From Prostheceraeus crozeri (Eukaryota > Platyhelminthes > Polycladida > Euryleptidae), in the NCBI GenBank assembly GCA_907163375.1, contig CAJQUW010014764.1, positions 62,001 to 126,000 of the forward strand: a stretch of 64,000 nucleotides of DNA, in the 5' to 3' direction. A program made the translations under genes and the position numbers. This document shows positions 9,760-20,932 of the stretch, in pieces. The notes under the pieces are model-generated. The model worked only from the letters and a program-made list of their open reading frames with translations, had not been told where the DNA came from and searched no databases. The first letter of the stretch is position 1; each line of letters opens with the position of its first letter.

Positions 9760-10470
9760 TTAAACCTCTCGTAATAATAGATCTATCATAATCTCTTCAC
9801 CTCCAAAATTTATTGCCTTTCCTTTCTCATCTGTTATTCTAATGGTAATGGAATTAATTGTTTTTCGTGTAACTGGAAAATATATTAATGATTTTGGGAT
9901 TACATTTAAACTGTAACCAATCGGAACTGTAAATGCTGAATAACTGAAGATATTATTTGTTAGCTTTCCATTAACATAACCACCTTCTATAATATCACAC
10001 TGAACGTTGATTGAATTTATTTCAGTTATTTTAGGTATATTTTCACTGATATGAAAACCTTGTGCATAGAGTTTCTTTTTAAATCCTAATAGTTTCGACA
10101 ATGATCTATCATGATTAAAATCAACTTGATAATTTTCATCTTAAGTAAGAGAAAATTTATTTACTGCTGGTTCAACTGCGAAATGTAATTGTTTCTTGTC
10201 TTTAAATTGAATACCTAAATGTCTTTTTATTTCATTGGAAATAGATTCAACTTCATAAGATCCAGGAAGAAAAGTTAATTCTTTCCAAGTTTTACCTTTG
10301 TCATTTGAATACTTAAATCGGTCATTTACATCTTTGATAATATTTTGTATAGTGTTAAATGTTGAAAGACTAGTTAATGCTACTTCATAATGTTTGTCTT
10401 GTTCTAAGTGAATAATAGGATCTAAATTACAAGTATGTGATGACGCAGTTGCTATAAATTTTAATGTCAT
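9760..10470 (-). pseudogene. Polinton penton-type minor capsid protein, broken
   Basis: The region matches the minor (penton) capsid protein of Polintons. It has an N-terminal strand-rich part with the LPGSYEVESISNEIKR block, and a C-terminal part with the LGF ... NSINVQCDIIEGGYVNGK stretch. The family ending follows: PIGYSLNVIPKSLIYFPV, then a TINSITIRITDEKG-like strand and a Gly-Glu-x-Ile-x-Ile-x-Leu tail. In relatives this protein forms a single-jelly-roll pentamer at the capsid vertices and partners the major capsid protein. It lies 21 bp upstream of the ATPase on the same strand, suggesting a shared transcript or a compact block. It is a fossil with about one break. Confidence 0.75.
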
Positions 10471-10583
10471 ACTAAATTTTGATGAGGTTAAAATCTCGGT
10501 TAAATTTTCTAAATGTTTATTAATTTTTTCTAGTTCTGCCGAAGATATTTTTAACTAAATATTTTAGATATTCCCATATAGAG

Positions 10584-11471
10584 TTATGTGCTTCTTGCGC
10601 TGACGGTCATAACATAATTAGATAAATTTTGGTAGTCTTCTTCACTTATAACGTTCTTTTCCCATAACCGTTTCGATATTGCATGTATTTCGTTAAAACT
10701 GGATTTATGCCCTTGTTCTGCTGCAGCTACTAAAATATTTAATCTTTTCATTATTTCTTGTGGGTCATCTGACAAAAATACAATTCTCTCTCCTGTTGCT
10801 GTTTTTGAATAAGCGACAATTGGTGAATAATTACCAGTCGCTGTTGGAACATCCGTCGCTGTTGAATAAGCACCCGTTGGAATACCAGTCGCTGTTGGGA
10901 CAGATGCCATTGACAATAAGTGTACTAATTGTTTATAAAGTTTAAGAGTTTTTACTGCGTTAACTTTATCTAACATAGCTTTATATTTCAGTAGATCATC
11001 AGCATGATATTTATCTAACTCCGCTCCTCTTAATAAATCCACGAAATTTCTGTCTAAACTAAAGGGTGTTTTGTCTGGTGCATAAATTAAACCTCGAGAA
11101 GGATGTGGAAATATTTCCTTTCCGCCTAAGAAAAATCTAAGAGATGACTTTCCATCGATAAAAATTGTAGAATGTTCAAATAGCATAGATTTTGGTAATT
11201 TCTTATTTATATTTTCTTCTAGGAGACCATAATCATCTAAGATAGTTTTCTGCACTGGATCAATCAGACCCATTTGTCTATCATGATTTGTACGTTCTTT
11301 CTTAATATCAGATTTAACTTGTTCAACTAATTGGATTTTGTCTTTCATATTAGATTCAACGCCAACTTGCAACATTCGATATTGTCTACGTTTCTCCTTC
11401 ATAATATTTTTCTGTTTTATTAGTTCTTCTAGTTGTTTTATTTTTGCCTCATTCGTCTCATTGGTATCCAT
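10584..11471 (-). CDS. Hypothetical 295-residue protein of the Polinton
   Basis: The ATG lies at 11,471. The first 85 residues form a charged coiled coil rich in Lys, Glu and Gln. A central part has a RFFLGGKEIFPHPSRGLIYA stretch typical of a folded domain. Near residues 195-225 there is a low-complexity Thr-Ala/Ser-Val/Ile-Pro repeat (TATGIPTGAYSTATDVP). The C-terminus is helical. It lies in the run of minus-strand virion genes between the membrane protein and the penton gene, so a structural or core role is likely by context. Similar proteins of unknown function accompany Polinton capsid genes, but I cannot name the family with confidence. The frame looks whole. Confidence 0.55.
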   Translation of the reverse strand: MDTNETNEAKIKQLEELIKQKNIMKEKRRQYRMLQVGVESNMKDKIQLVEQVKSDIKKERTNHDRQMGLIDPVQKTILDDYGLLEENINKKLPKSMLFEHSTIFIDGKSSLRFFLGGKEIFPHPSRGLIYAPDKTPFSLDRNFVDLLRGAELDKYHADDLLKYKAMLDKVNAVKTLKLYKQLVHLLSMASVPTATGIPTGAYSTATDVPTATGNYSPIVAYSKTATGERIVFLSDDPQEIMKRLNILVAAAEQGHKSSFNEIHAISKRLWEKNVISEEDYQNLSNYVMTVSARST

Positions 11472-11608
11472 TATTTTATAATATAATATTTGAATTTTGT
11501 GGTATTATTGGTACACAGCAAAAACACTGCACCAAAGGTGCTGAGACTTGAAGAGTTGACTTTACTGAACAACTTATTTTTGTTCTAATGTTTTGTTTAA
11601 TAAAGTTT

Positions 11609-12181
11609 TTATTTCTTCCAAAAAAACATCATTATTATCTTTGCCTTGAGAAAATTGTTTGGTATTTTATTTGCTTCTCTAGCTATTTGATCAAATTTTT
11701 CAATCTCATCTAACGTAATAACATTATCATCACACACTCTCTGAAAGTAGTAATGAAGTTTATCATATACCTCTTTGACATGTACATGTTTCTTACTTAA
11801 GGATTTACATTTCTTATTGATTAAAGACTTATCTATCATTGTTGCGAGTGAAGTTGTAAAAACACCTGTACCTGTTAAAGCAGTAGCAACAACAGGAATT
11901 GTAAGAACGCCAGATGAAATGACAATAGTGAGAGCACCTAAACTTATTGTTAAGAATATGCCAATTCCTTGTGTCACATTCTTAACTATAGTGCATCTTT
12001 TTCTTAATTTATCATAATGATCTAGTCTAAGTAATAATTGGGATTCTTTATCTTTCATGTATCTGACTCTATCTGCACACTTTGCTTTATCCATTTGTTC
12101 CAATATCGGACATAAAGGGGCTGATGGTTCTTTTGTTTTTTCATCTTCCATTTTTAAATGAATATTTTTGTTCATATTCAT
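11609..12181 (-). CDS. Hypothetical membrane protein of the Polinton, 190 residues
   Basis: A charged N-terminal region (residues 1-70) is followed by a long hydrophobic stretch at about 72-113 that fits two membrane passes around a Ser-Ser-Gly turn. A Lys-rich, helical C-terminal part with Cys and His follows. An alternative start at Met11 is possible, because a basic MEDEKTKEP start follows an AT-rich leader. It is the outermost gene of the minus-strand block. A role in the virion membrane or in entry is a guess from topology only. Confidence 0.5.
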   Translation of the reverse strand: MNMNKNIHLKMEDEKTKEPSAPLCPILEQMDKAKCADRVRYMKDKESQLLLRLDHYDKLRKRCTIVKNVTQGIGIFLTISLGALTIVISSGVLTIPVVATALTGTGVFTTSLATMIDKSLINKKCKSLSKKHVHVKEVYDKLHYYFQRVCDDNVITLDEIEKFDQIAREANKIPNNFLKAKIIMMFFWKK

Positions 12182-12245
12182 TTTTTGTAATTATCATTAT
12201 TTTATTATACATTTTTATTACATTTGGGTCATAAACATTTTTCCT

Positions 12246-12398
12246 CATTTGTATTTTTATAAATTTAAGGCACTTTTCCTATTTTTGTATTTTTCCCATT
12301 TGTATTTTTATAAATTTAAGGTACTTTCCTATTTTTGTATTTTTCCCATTTGTATTTTTATAAATTTAAGGTACTTTCCTATTTTATGTATTTTTCCC
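12246..12398. repeat. AT-rich minisatellite of about 49 bp, three copies
   Basis: Three copies of a unit built from CATTTGTATTTTTATAAATT, TAAGGTACTTTCC and TATTTTTGTATTTTTCC follow each other. They sit just past the last gene of the Polinton and could be part of its terminal region, although no terminal repeat can be shown here. Confidence 0.8.
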
Positions 12399-12681
12399 AT
12401 TTTCGCATCTATTTTGGCCCGTAAATTGGTGATTTAAGAGGTAAAAAAGTTCTTGATTTTTTTTAATGCTTGTCCTGGACCAGTCAAATAACCATTACTG
12501 ACTACACTAGCGCTTACATTTTATGACATGTGTGTTTCATAAAACGCCATGATCAAACTTTCTAACTATACATCAACCTGTGCTGCAGTAAAACTTTTGT
12601 ACAACACTGACAAGAGCTTGTTCACTAGCGAAGAGAGAAATCTGTGGTGTGTTGCGTGCGGCGCAAGGGTGGCCTCACATT
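12399..12681. other. Non-coding gap between Polinton and host gene
   Basis: I see no gene or clear repeat. The base composition changes here from very AT-rich to balanced, which suggests that the right edge of the Polinton lies within or near this stretch. Confidence 0.4.
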
Positions 12682-12815
12682 TCATTCTTTCATCATTTTT
12701 CTTCCCCTCTGCATTCCATATCCGAAGATATGTGGCGGGCTTGGGACCGCTTTAGCTGCATTAGAAGGTTGGCCCTTAAAAGAGCCCATGGGTCGTTCTC
12801 CGTCCACCGACACTC

Positions 12816-13941
12816 TCACTTCAGCAAAAACTCTGAAAGAAAAAGAATAGGAGATTAGAGACGGCGAGGAAATGATCATGTCGAGGAAACTTACTGGGCA
12901 ACTTCTTCCGAACTTTTCGGACGACGAAGTCCTCGAGCTCTCCAGTGATGTTCATATTCATATGTAGACACCGGACTCCGTCGCCCTCATAGCATTGTTG
13001 AGTCACATTGGGGTCGTCGGTGATTGTGGGGACGTCACATACATTACTTTGGAAGAGGGGAAGATGGACTTCATACACTCTTCTTTTTCTACTCTTCAAA
13101 CACTCATGCAGTCGCTCAACTTCACCCGCCAACCTCTTATTTATTGCCTTCACCTCCTCCGTCTCCTTCACCACGCTTCGCATCCGCTCTATCTCTTCAT
13201 CCTTCCTCGACAAACTCGCCTGCAAACTCTCCACCAAACCTGCCTTCCTCATCAACTCGCTCCTTTCCGCCATCCATTCCTTCTCCTTCTTTCTCATGCC
13301 CTCCAACTCTTCCCTCGTTGCCCTATACCCCTCAACCTTCACCGTCATCTCTTCATTCTCCTTCAAAACTTTTCTATTGACACTTTCCAACCCCATCATG
13401 CGATCCTTCATCCTTACAAATGCCTCTGTATCATACCCCTCTTCCCGCCGTGGCGATGACGCTGCCATCGGCTTACCCACTTCCTTCCCCTCCCCCTCCA
13501 GATCACCAATATCTCCAAACAAATCCTCAATCACCTCATCCAAATCAACATCAACCTTCTTGTTCATTTTTGCTCTCAACTCAACTTCCTCACTCGAACT
13601 CTCATCACTCGCCTTCGTCACCACTTTCTCCCCAACCACGTCCTCAATCGTTGCCACCGCCTTCCTCACCTCTTCTCTTTCCAACAACTCTCTCTCAAAC
13701 CACGCCTTGAACCCTGCCATAGCTATATTGCCACTTGGACACTCGTTGTGATCCTTAATAAACGTCACCTCATTCCCTTCCCACATACCACGTGATGATG
13801 CACGCACACTCTCAACAACAACTCTCTCATATGCGCGCCCACCGTCCCCTCTTTCATGTGCTTCTTCAGCTTACTGCCTCTGTCAATCTTGCCGCAACTG
13901 CATTTGTCAACCAACATTTTAGCATTGCCTGATTTCGTCAT
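12816..13941 (-). CDS. Acidic coiled-coil protein gene, spliced, with a frame offset
   Basis: The first ATG is at 13,941-13,939, seven bases after an acceptor (TTTACAG, exon start 13,948). It opens a 58-codon frame with a CSCGK Cys pair. A second frame, shifted by one base, carries most of the protein: about 320 residues to 12,821, with acidic Ser-rich segments and a coiled coil (roughly the middle third, EEMTVKVEGYRATREELE onwards). Near the end a consensus donor GTAAGT lies at 12,894-12,889 and an acceptor TTTCAG at 12,835, which would give a short in-phase exon ending at 12,816. Either the gene has a one-base frameshift near 13,800-13,860 or a splice I cannot see. Codon use and GC content differ from the Polinton. 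No family is recognised. Confidence 0.55.
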
Positions 13942-14127
13942 TATGATTCTGTAAAGATAGAGTAAAATTTGATGGCAAGTGTTTATAGGATACTACTTGT
14001 TGATATGTATTGAAAGACATTTAATAGCAATCGTTGGAATAAAATCGTCAACCAAATTTAAAGAGTATGATTCCTAGCTTTATCCTAAATCCCAAAGTTT
14101 GATAGTAAACCTTGTCAGAGCACTCAC

Positions 14128-14190
14128 CGTTCGTCTTGCAACTTGAAACAGGAGTGAAGACTAGAGAAAAGTCGCGGTTTATATACCCAG
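14128..14190 (-). promoter_or_regulatory. TATA promoter and untranslated first exon of the coiled-coil gene
   Basis: TATATAAA (14,185-14,178 on the minus strand) lies about 30 bp before a CTTCACTCC-like start region near 14,150. The exon ends at 14,128 in front of a strong donor GTGAGT (14,127-14,122). Splicing to the acceptor at 13,949 would remove about 178 bp of intron and place the ATG seven bases into exon 2. Confidence 0.6.
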
Positions 14191-14971
14191 GGAGCACAAA
14201 GCCATGATTCAGACCTTCCTTATTTGGTCATGCTTTTGACTTGACAACAGCAGTTTTACCATGTATGGGCATCGGCAGTCATCGTGCTTTCCGTTACCAA
14301 CTCCCAACACAAAGACGGATTCCCCTATGACGCGAAAAGGTTTGACGTCAATGCTTGCAGTAACCGTCCCATTTTTACCAAGTTACAATGACAAACGATA
14401 GACGTTGCCAAGCCTGAGTTACTGAGGCTAGACGAAGAAGGCCTGATAGCAAGCCGGCAACCGTTTGAGTGTTAAGCTCTTGAATCCGTTACAGGCATTA
14501 CGGAGGGGATCTTATCCCAGCTCCAAGGCCTCGACCCACAAATCCAACCTCGAGCGGACAGAGCGTGCGTCATGTCACTGTGTTGGTATCCGGGCCTCAG
14601 TTTTGACATGAAAACCGGTGGAGTTATTTACAAGAGGAAACGACCAAGTCACAGAGACTCATAAACGACTGCTTTTCATTCAAAAACTTTAATTATTATC
14701 ATTAAATTTGAATTTAAATTTTTCAGTATTTTAGTACTACTCATAAAACGTTTATAAGTAGTCTGTCACCTACAGCACAGCAAGAGCTGTCGAATGTTTT
14801 TTGAATCAAGTCTAAAGGACTTGTGGAAGCAAAGTTATAGCCGTTTGAAGATTTCGGCCTACTATCATAAAATAGTCAGTCATGCTATACTGACTAACCT
14901 ATAAGTCTGACACCTTAGCTGATATCAGCACTGGAAAGTCAGAAGTCCGATATCGGAACTCAAGAGAAACG
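14191..14971. other. Non-coding stretch, nothing recognised
   Basis: No long frame, RNA gene or tandem repeat is seen. If the promoter at about 15,030 is real, this is upstream or intronic sequence of the coiled-coil gene. Confidence 0.4.
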
Positions 14972-15035
14972 ACTTACCTGTAGTCAGTTTCTCAACTTAG
15001 TGAAATTCCTCTCCCGATCCCGTTCTTATATACTC
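14972..15035 (-). promoter_or_regulatory. Possible second TATA promoter with first exon and donor
   Basis: On the minus strand TATATAAG (about 15,033-15,026) is followed about 30 bp later by TTTCACTAAG. A short exon then ends in CTACAG, before a perfect donor GTAAGT at 14,977-14,972. It could be an alternative promoter of the coiled-coil gene, sharing its acceptor at 13,949. It lies about 60 bp outside the left foldback repeat. Confidence 0.4.
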
Positions 15036-15097
15036 TGTGAATATGCAATCGGCAATCCATGCAGGGGTGGGGGGTCAAAACATTACTTGTTACAAAT

Positions 15098-16835
15098 TTG
15101 ACGCTGATTCCAAATCTGGTCTCTGGCTTCCCGTCCGAGGCTTGCTTCACCCGCTAGAGCGATTTTCATAAAAATTCTAACTCTGTCCTTTTTTCGTCAA
15201 TGTCCAAAATTTCAATAACGTCTCACCTCTAAACGAAGGCAAATACGAACAAGCCATGTTTTCCACTGAATTTATCTTACTCCCAGCTTTCAAACGAGCT
15301 ATTGCACGACTTTCTACGATGTCTACAACCAAAGTTGGAAGATCGTTGTCGAGGGGGGTCAGCACTTCTTCTCTCCGATTGAGTTGGGAAGACGTTCCTA
15401 GACCCAAAAGTGACCAAAACGTCCGAATCTGCACTCCATTTTTCTATTCGAGCACTCCTTCATACCGAAAAATGGACTTTCTCATCCCAAAACCTCCAAA
15501 AGCTGACTTTTCAACTCTGACGTTTTCCTGCCAGTTTCCTCCCTCAAGTCAAGAAAATTAGTTCAAACTGAGCTTTCCATTCCATTTTTCTCATTCTCAG
15601 CTTTCAAATGAGCTATTGCACGACTTTCTACCATCTCCGGAACCAAAGTTGGAAGTTTGGCAGGAGGGGCGGGGGTCAGCACTTTTTCTCTCCGATTGAG
15701 TTGGGAAGACGTTCCTGGACCCAAAAGTGGGCAAAACGTCCGAATCTGCACTCCATTTTCTCATCCGAGCACTCCTTCATACCGGAAAATGGACTTCCTC
15801 ATCCCAAAACCTCCAAAAGCTGACTTTTTCAACTCTGACGTTTTCCTGCCATTTTCCTCCCTCAAGTCAAGAAAATTAGTCCAAACTGAGCTTTCCACTG
15901 CATTTTTCTCATTCTCAGCTTTCAAATGAGCTATTGCACGACCTTCTACCATCTCTGAAACCAAAGTTGGAAGTTTGGTAGGAGGGGGGGGTCAGCACTT
16001 TTTCTCTCCGATTGAGTTGGGAAGACGTTCCTGGACCCAAAACTGGGCAAAACGTCCGAATCTGCACTCCATTTTCTCATCCGAGCACTCCTTCATACCG
16101 GAAAATGGACTTCCTCATCCCAAAACCTCCAAAAGCTGACTTTTTCAACTCTGACGTTTTCCTGCCATTTTCCTCCCTCAAGTCAAGAAAATTAGTCCAA
16201 ACTGAGCTTTCCACTGCATTTTTCTCATTCTCAGCTTTCAAATGAGCTATTGCACGACCTTCTACCATCTCTGGAACCAAAGTTGGAAGTTTGGTAGGAG
16301 GGGGGGGGGACGTCCTCAAAATTTTTCTCTCCTATTTTGTTGGAAACATCCTTCCTAACCCAAAATTTCACGTAGTGTCCGAATCTGCACTCCATTTTCC
16401 CATCCGAGACCTCCTTCATGACGAAATTCGACTTTTCTCATCCCAAAACCACCCAACCCCGCCTTTTTCCAACTCTGCCGTTTTCAGAGATTCTACCCCT
16501 TGCTGCTCCTCCTTCAATCCTTCCCTACCCAACATTTCACGTAGATTCCACATCTGAACTGCAATTTCCCATCCGAACCCTCCTTCATGACGATTTCCAA
16601 CGTTTCTCATCCCAAACACTATCAACACCTACCCTTTCCAACTCTATCCCTCACACATTCCCATCACCTTCCTTCCCAACCCTAACCCGAAAACTCCTGC
16701 CTTCCTTCCAAAGGGGGGAATAGTTTCCTCCTCTCGGACCCATTCCTCCCAACACATCCTTGGCGAACACCCTCACCTTCCGGACAAAGGGGGGGTTGCG
16801 CATTTTGGACTTGCGCCTGGGATGAGCTTACTACT
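15098..16835 (+). repeat. Left inverted repeat arm with tandem 316-bp units
   Basis: A unit starting near CTCTCCGATTGAGTTGGG recurs at 15,371, 15,688 and 16,004, and in diverged form at 16,327. Spacings are 317, 316 and 323 bp. A further degraded partial copy lies near 16,490-16,620. Poly-G runs of 7-9 bases occur at unit joints. Frames of 60-100 codons inside are by-products of the repeat. The outer 270 bp and the inner 150 bp are single-copy within the arm and match the right arm in inverse orientation. Confidence 0.88.
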
Positions 16836-18803
16836 GACATGATTCGGCATTGTTGCCACAAAATTAGGTAACCGATTTCTATGTCACACTGACACATGGA
16901 TCAATAAGATAATGGTTAAAACCCCGGCACTGATAATTCACTCTTGCGATTTACCAAGTCACTGAAGGTCCGGATCTACTAAAAGTCTCTCATTACTGTG
17001 AAGTCAAATTTTTCTCATTCATATCTTACAGGTGAGTCTCATGAATCATTTGATTGCATAATTTTTTGAGTAAATCTTTATACATGTAAATTGTTTCTTG
17101 CATGTCAGTATATATCATAAAATGACTTCCGGACCTTCATATATGACTCGCAAATAACACTAAGGGGTATGAGAGTGAAAGTGTGTGTGGTTGCCAAATT
17201 TAATAAAAATTAATGAAATCGATGACATTAATAATATGAAACCGACTTTAGTAATCCATTGATGAATGTGCATACAATTCTATGAAATTTATGTAAACTT
17301 TCGAATAAATGAACATGGAAATACTTTGAATAAATGTGAATTTTGCATTCTATGCATTTCAGCCCTATCATTTCTATTCAAATAATTGGCATCATTGAGT
17401 GTATTGGTGGACATCGTACCTGCTTCATCACCTCATTTTATCATTTCACAACATTTGTAATCTTCTCATCATTTTATCTATAAATCATCCCTGTATGTTT
17501 TGCCATGGCCATGGCTAATAAACTTTCTTGAGTTCTTGAGAGAGAGAGAGAGAGATTTCGGCTTGTATAATAGGAAAATCAATGAAAGAATTTGGCTATG
17601 TAGACGGTGAAATATTGCGAAATTCGTTTGAAATGCTAACTGTATCCAAGATGAAATATGGTGGTGAACTATACTTTGATAAAAATCTAAAGGATCTAAA
17701 TAGAATACAAATACAATTCTTTAAAAAATTTTATCATTTGAAAAGATCAACACCAAATTATTGTATCATTGGAGAATTTGGAGTACAGCCTATAGAATAC
17801 CATTTTTTCAAAGCTGCGATAAATTACTGGCTAAAATTATGTAAATTAAATGATAAATACCTAATAAAACAAATGTTTAACACTATTTATGCAAATATAG
17901 AAATTCCAAAATTTAGTAAATCTTGGGTATCAAGGATAATCAACTTAGTGAGAAAAATTAACATTGACTACTTATGTAATCCTCACGATGTCGCCGAAAA
18001 GATGAATTACAAATCCATTTTAAATAGTCATTTAGTTGAATACTTTAGACAGCAGTGGATTGAGAGTGCTAAAAATAGTCACAAAGGACTAAAATATTTA
18101 GAATTATGTAGGTTTCAATGCAAGCTGAAAGCGTATCTCAATTTCACAGATGGCAATAAAATAGTTATGCCAATTTTGAGAATAAGAACTGGCAATCACA
18201 CACTTTACTGAAATCGGTAGATATAATGACAGAAAATCATACAATGAATGTATTTGTCATAATTGTGATGGTGATGATGTTGAAGATTTATTGCACTTTA
18301 TTTCGCATTGCCCAAAATACACGGATATAAGAAACAATCTTATTCCATTCCTTAAATCCGATAATAGTGCAGATTTCTATGATATGATGAATAGACTGAG
18401 TCTACAGCAGATGAAAGTTCTTTCAAGATATATCGAGGAAGCAAATTCAATCAGAAACTCGAGTAAATGAGATATCTATGCATCCTTCACATATTAGTTT
18501 CAATAGATATTGCTTTGTGGTAGTGTTTTTCTTTGCAACAAGAGCCATAGAAATCGAAAAGTTAAAGCGATCGAATGACAATGATAACCAGTGCATTGAA
18601 GATCATCACTTACATTCTTCTGTCATCATGCTAGGGATATCTATTGCAAACTTGATCGAGTACAGTCAGTAGATCCAGTACAGCTATTTCGTGAATGGTA
18701 TGAAAAACAGACATATCTATCTCTATGTCAAAATGCAACGGTGAAATTGCTTTGTGAAGTAAATAAATGAAGCCGACAAGTCATTTATTTTGCTGCGGTC
18801 ATA
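16836..18803 (+). repeat. Array unit 1, short and diverged
   Basis: It is about 160 bp shorter than the others. It lacks a segment after the AAAACCC near 16,920 and another near 17,390. It shares the GGC and CGG variants with unit 4. It is the only unit in which the reverse-transcriptase frame runs through the poly-A site. Confidence 0.85.
17582..18470 (+). pseudogene. LINE reverse-transcriptase C-terminal fragment (unit 1)
   Basis: A 209-codon frame (17,582-18,211) encodes the thumb and C-terminal region of a non-LTR retrotransposon protein (NYCIIGEFGVQPIEYHFFKA, then LRIRTGNHTLY). A one-base shift after it leads into a Cys-x2-Cys ... His-x4-Cys knuckle (ECICHNCDGDDVEDLLHFIS, then HCPKY) near 18,245-18,320, typical of the C-terminus of many LINE ORF2 proteins. 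The catalytic fingers and palm (YADD) are absent, so this is a 5'-truncated copy. The same region recurs in every unit, and units 2-9 keep a 157-codon piece at 19,867, 21,994, 24,124, 26,251, 28,377, 30,503, 32,629 and 34,753. The clade is uncertain. Related full motifs are at 37,556-38,261. Confidence 0.8.
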
Positions 18804-20932
18804 GACATGATTCGGCATTGTTGTCACAAAACTAGGTAACCGATTTCTATGTCACACTAACACATGGATCAATAAGATAATGGTTAAAACCCACTAGCAT
18901 ATGCCCTTGCATCAAATCGATAATTCGACAATAGACTGAATGAAATCTATTCACTGCTATGCACACATTTGTTCCGGTACTGATAATTCACTCTTGCGAT
19001 TTACCGAGTCACTGAAGGTCCGGATCTACTAAAAGTCTCTCATTACTGTGAAGTCAAATTTTTCTCATTCATGTCTTACAGGTGAGTCTCATGAATCATT
19101 TGATTGCATAATTTTTTGAGTAAATCTTTATACATGTAAATTGTTTCTTGCATGTCAGTATATATCATAAAATGACTTCCGGACCTTCATATATGACTCG
19201 CAAATAACACTAAGGGGTATGAGAGTGAAAGTGTGTGTGGTTGCCAAATTTAATAAAAATTAATGAAATCGATGACATTAATAATATGAAACCGACTTTA
19301 GTAATCCATTGATGAATGTGCATACAATTCTATGAAATTTATGTAAACTTTCGAATAAATGAACATGAAAATACTTTGAATAAATGTGAATTTTGCATTC
19401 TATGCATTTCAGCCCTATCATTTCTATTCAAATAATTAGCACATGCGTTGAACAGTTATTGGTACTATGTTGCTTACTGTGTCTCCTCTCCTATCACAGA
19501 ATCATATTTATTTCATCATTGAGTCTATTGGTGGACATCGTACCTGCTTCATCACCTCATTTTATCATTTCACAACATTTGTAATCTTCTCATCATTTTA
19601 TCTATAAATCATCCCTGTATGTTTTGCCATGGCCATGGCTAATAAACTTTCTTGAGTTCTTGAGAGAGAGAGAGAGAGAGAGATTTCGGCTTGTATAATA
19701 GGAAAATCAATGAAAGAATTTGGCTATGTAGACGGTGAAATATTGCGAAATTCGTTTGAAATGCTAACTGTATCCAAGATGAAATACGGTGGTGAACTAT
19801 AATTTGATAAAAATCTAAAGGATCTAAATAGAATACAAATACAATTCTTTAAAAAAATTTTATCATTTGAAAAGATCAACACCAAATTATTGTATCATTG
19901 GAGAATTTGGAGTACAGCCTATAGAATACCATTTTTTCAAAGCTGCGATAAATTACTGGCTAAAATTATGTAAATTAAATGATAAATACCTAATAAAACA
20001 AATGTTCAACACTATTTATGCAAATATAGAAATTCCAAAATTTATTAAATCTTGGGTATCAAGGATAATCAACTTAGTGAGAAAAATTAACATTGACTAC
20101 TTATGTAATCCTCACGATGTCGCCGAAAAGATGAATTACAAATCCATTTTAAATAGTCATTTAGTTGAATACTTTAGACAGCAGTGGATTGAGAGTGCTA
20201 GAAATAGTCACAAAGGACTAAAATATTTAGAATTATGTAGGTTTCAATGCAAGCTGAAAGCGTATCTCAATTTCACAGATGACAATAAAATAGTTATGCC
20301 AATTTTGAGAATAAGAACTGGCAATCACACACTTTACTGAAATCGGTAGATATAATGACAGAAAATCATACAATGAATGTATTTGTCATAATTGTGATGG
20401 TGATGATGTTGAAGATTTATTGCACTTTATTTCGCATTGCCCAAAATACACTGATATAAGAAACAATCTTATTCCATTCCTTAAATCTGATAATAGTGCA
20501 GATTTCTATGATATGATGAATAGACTGAGTCTACAGCAGATGAAAGTTCTTTCAAGATATATCGAGGAAGCAAATTCAATCAGAAACTCGAGTAAATGAG
20601 ATATCTATGCATCCTTCACATATTAGTTTCAATAGATATTGCTTTGTGGTAGTGTTTTTCTTTGCAACAAGAGCCATAGAAATCGAAAAGTTAAAGCGAT
20701 CGAATGACAATGATAACCAGTGCATTGAAGATCATCACTTACATTCTTCTGTCATCATGCTAGGGATATCTATTGCAAACTTGATCGAGTACAGTCAGTA
20801 GATCCAGTACAGCTATTTCGTGAATGGTATGAAAAACAGACATATCTATCTCTATGTCAAAATGCAACGGTGAAATTGCTTTGTGAAGTAAATAAATGAA
20901 GCCGACAAGTCATTTATTTTGCTGCGGTCATA
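18804..20932 (+). repeat. Array unit 2 (2,129 bp)
   Basis: It carries a stop in the early reverse-transcriptase part (GAACTATAA), an Ile in PKFIKSW and an Arg in SARNSH. It has (GA)11. It is nearly identical to unit 3. Confidence 0.85.

Larger units (their letters stand above)
1..12440. mobile_element. Polinton/Maverick-type (adintovirus-like) element, left end outside window
   Basis: Hallmark genes seen together are a double-jelly-roll major capsid protein, a penton-type minor capsid protein, a P-loop packaging ATPase and a protein-primed PolB with an HNH-like insert. This set defines Polintons and adintoviruses. The right limit is set by the last gene (ends 12,181) and an AT-rich minisatellite; I see no terminal inverted repeat. 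The integrase and adenain-type protease were not found and may lie to the left. The element is a fossil with roughly six to ten breaks. Long open frames remain in several genes, which suggests moderate age. Confidence 0.85.

Noticed and set aside
13008-13751. Plus-strand frame of 247 codons rich in Ser, Leu and Pro
   Set aside because: It is the antisense shadow of the acidic coiled-coil gene; its composition is the complement of Glu/Lys-rich codons.
15177-16897. Many short frames in both directions
   Set aside because: They repeat with the 316-bp period of the inverted repeat arm and contain no known motif.
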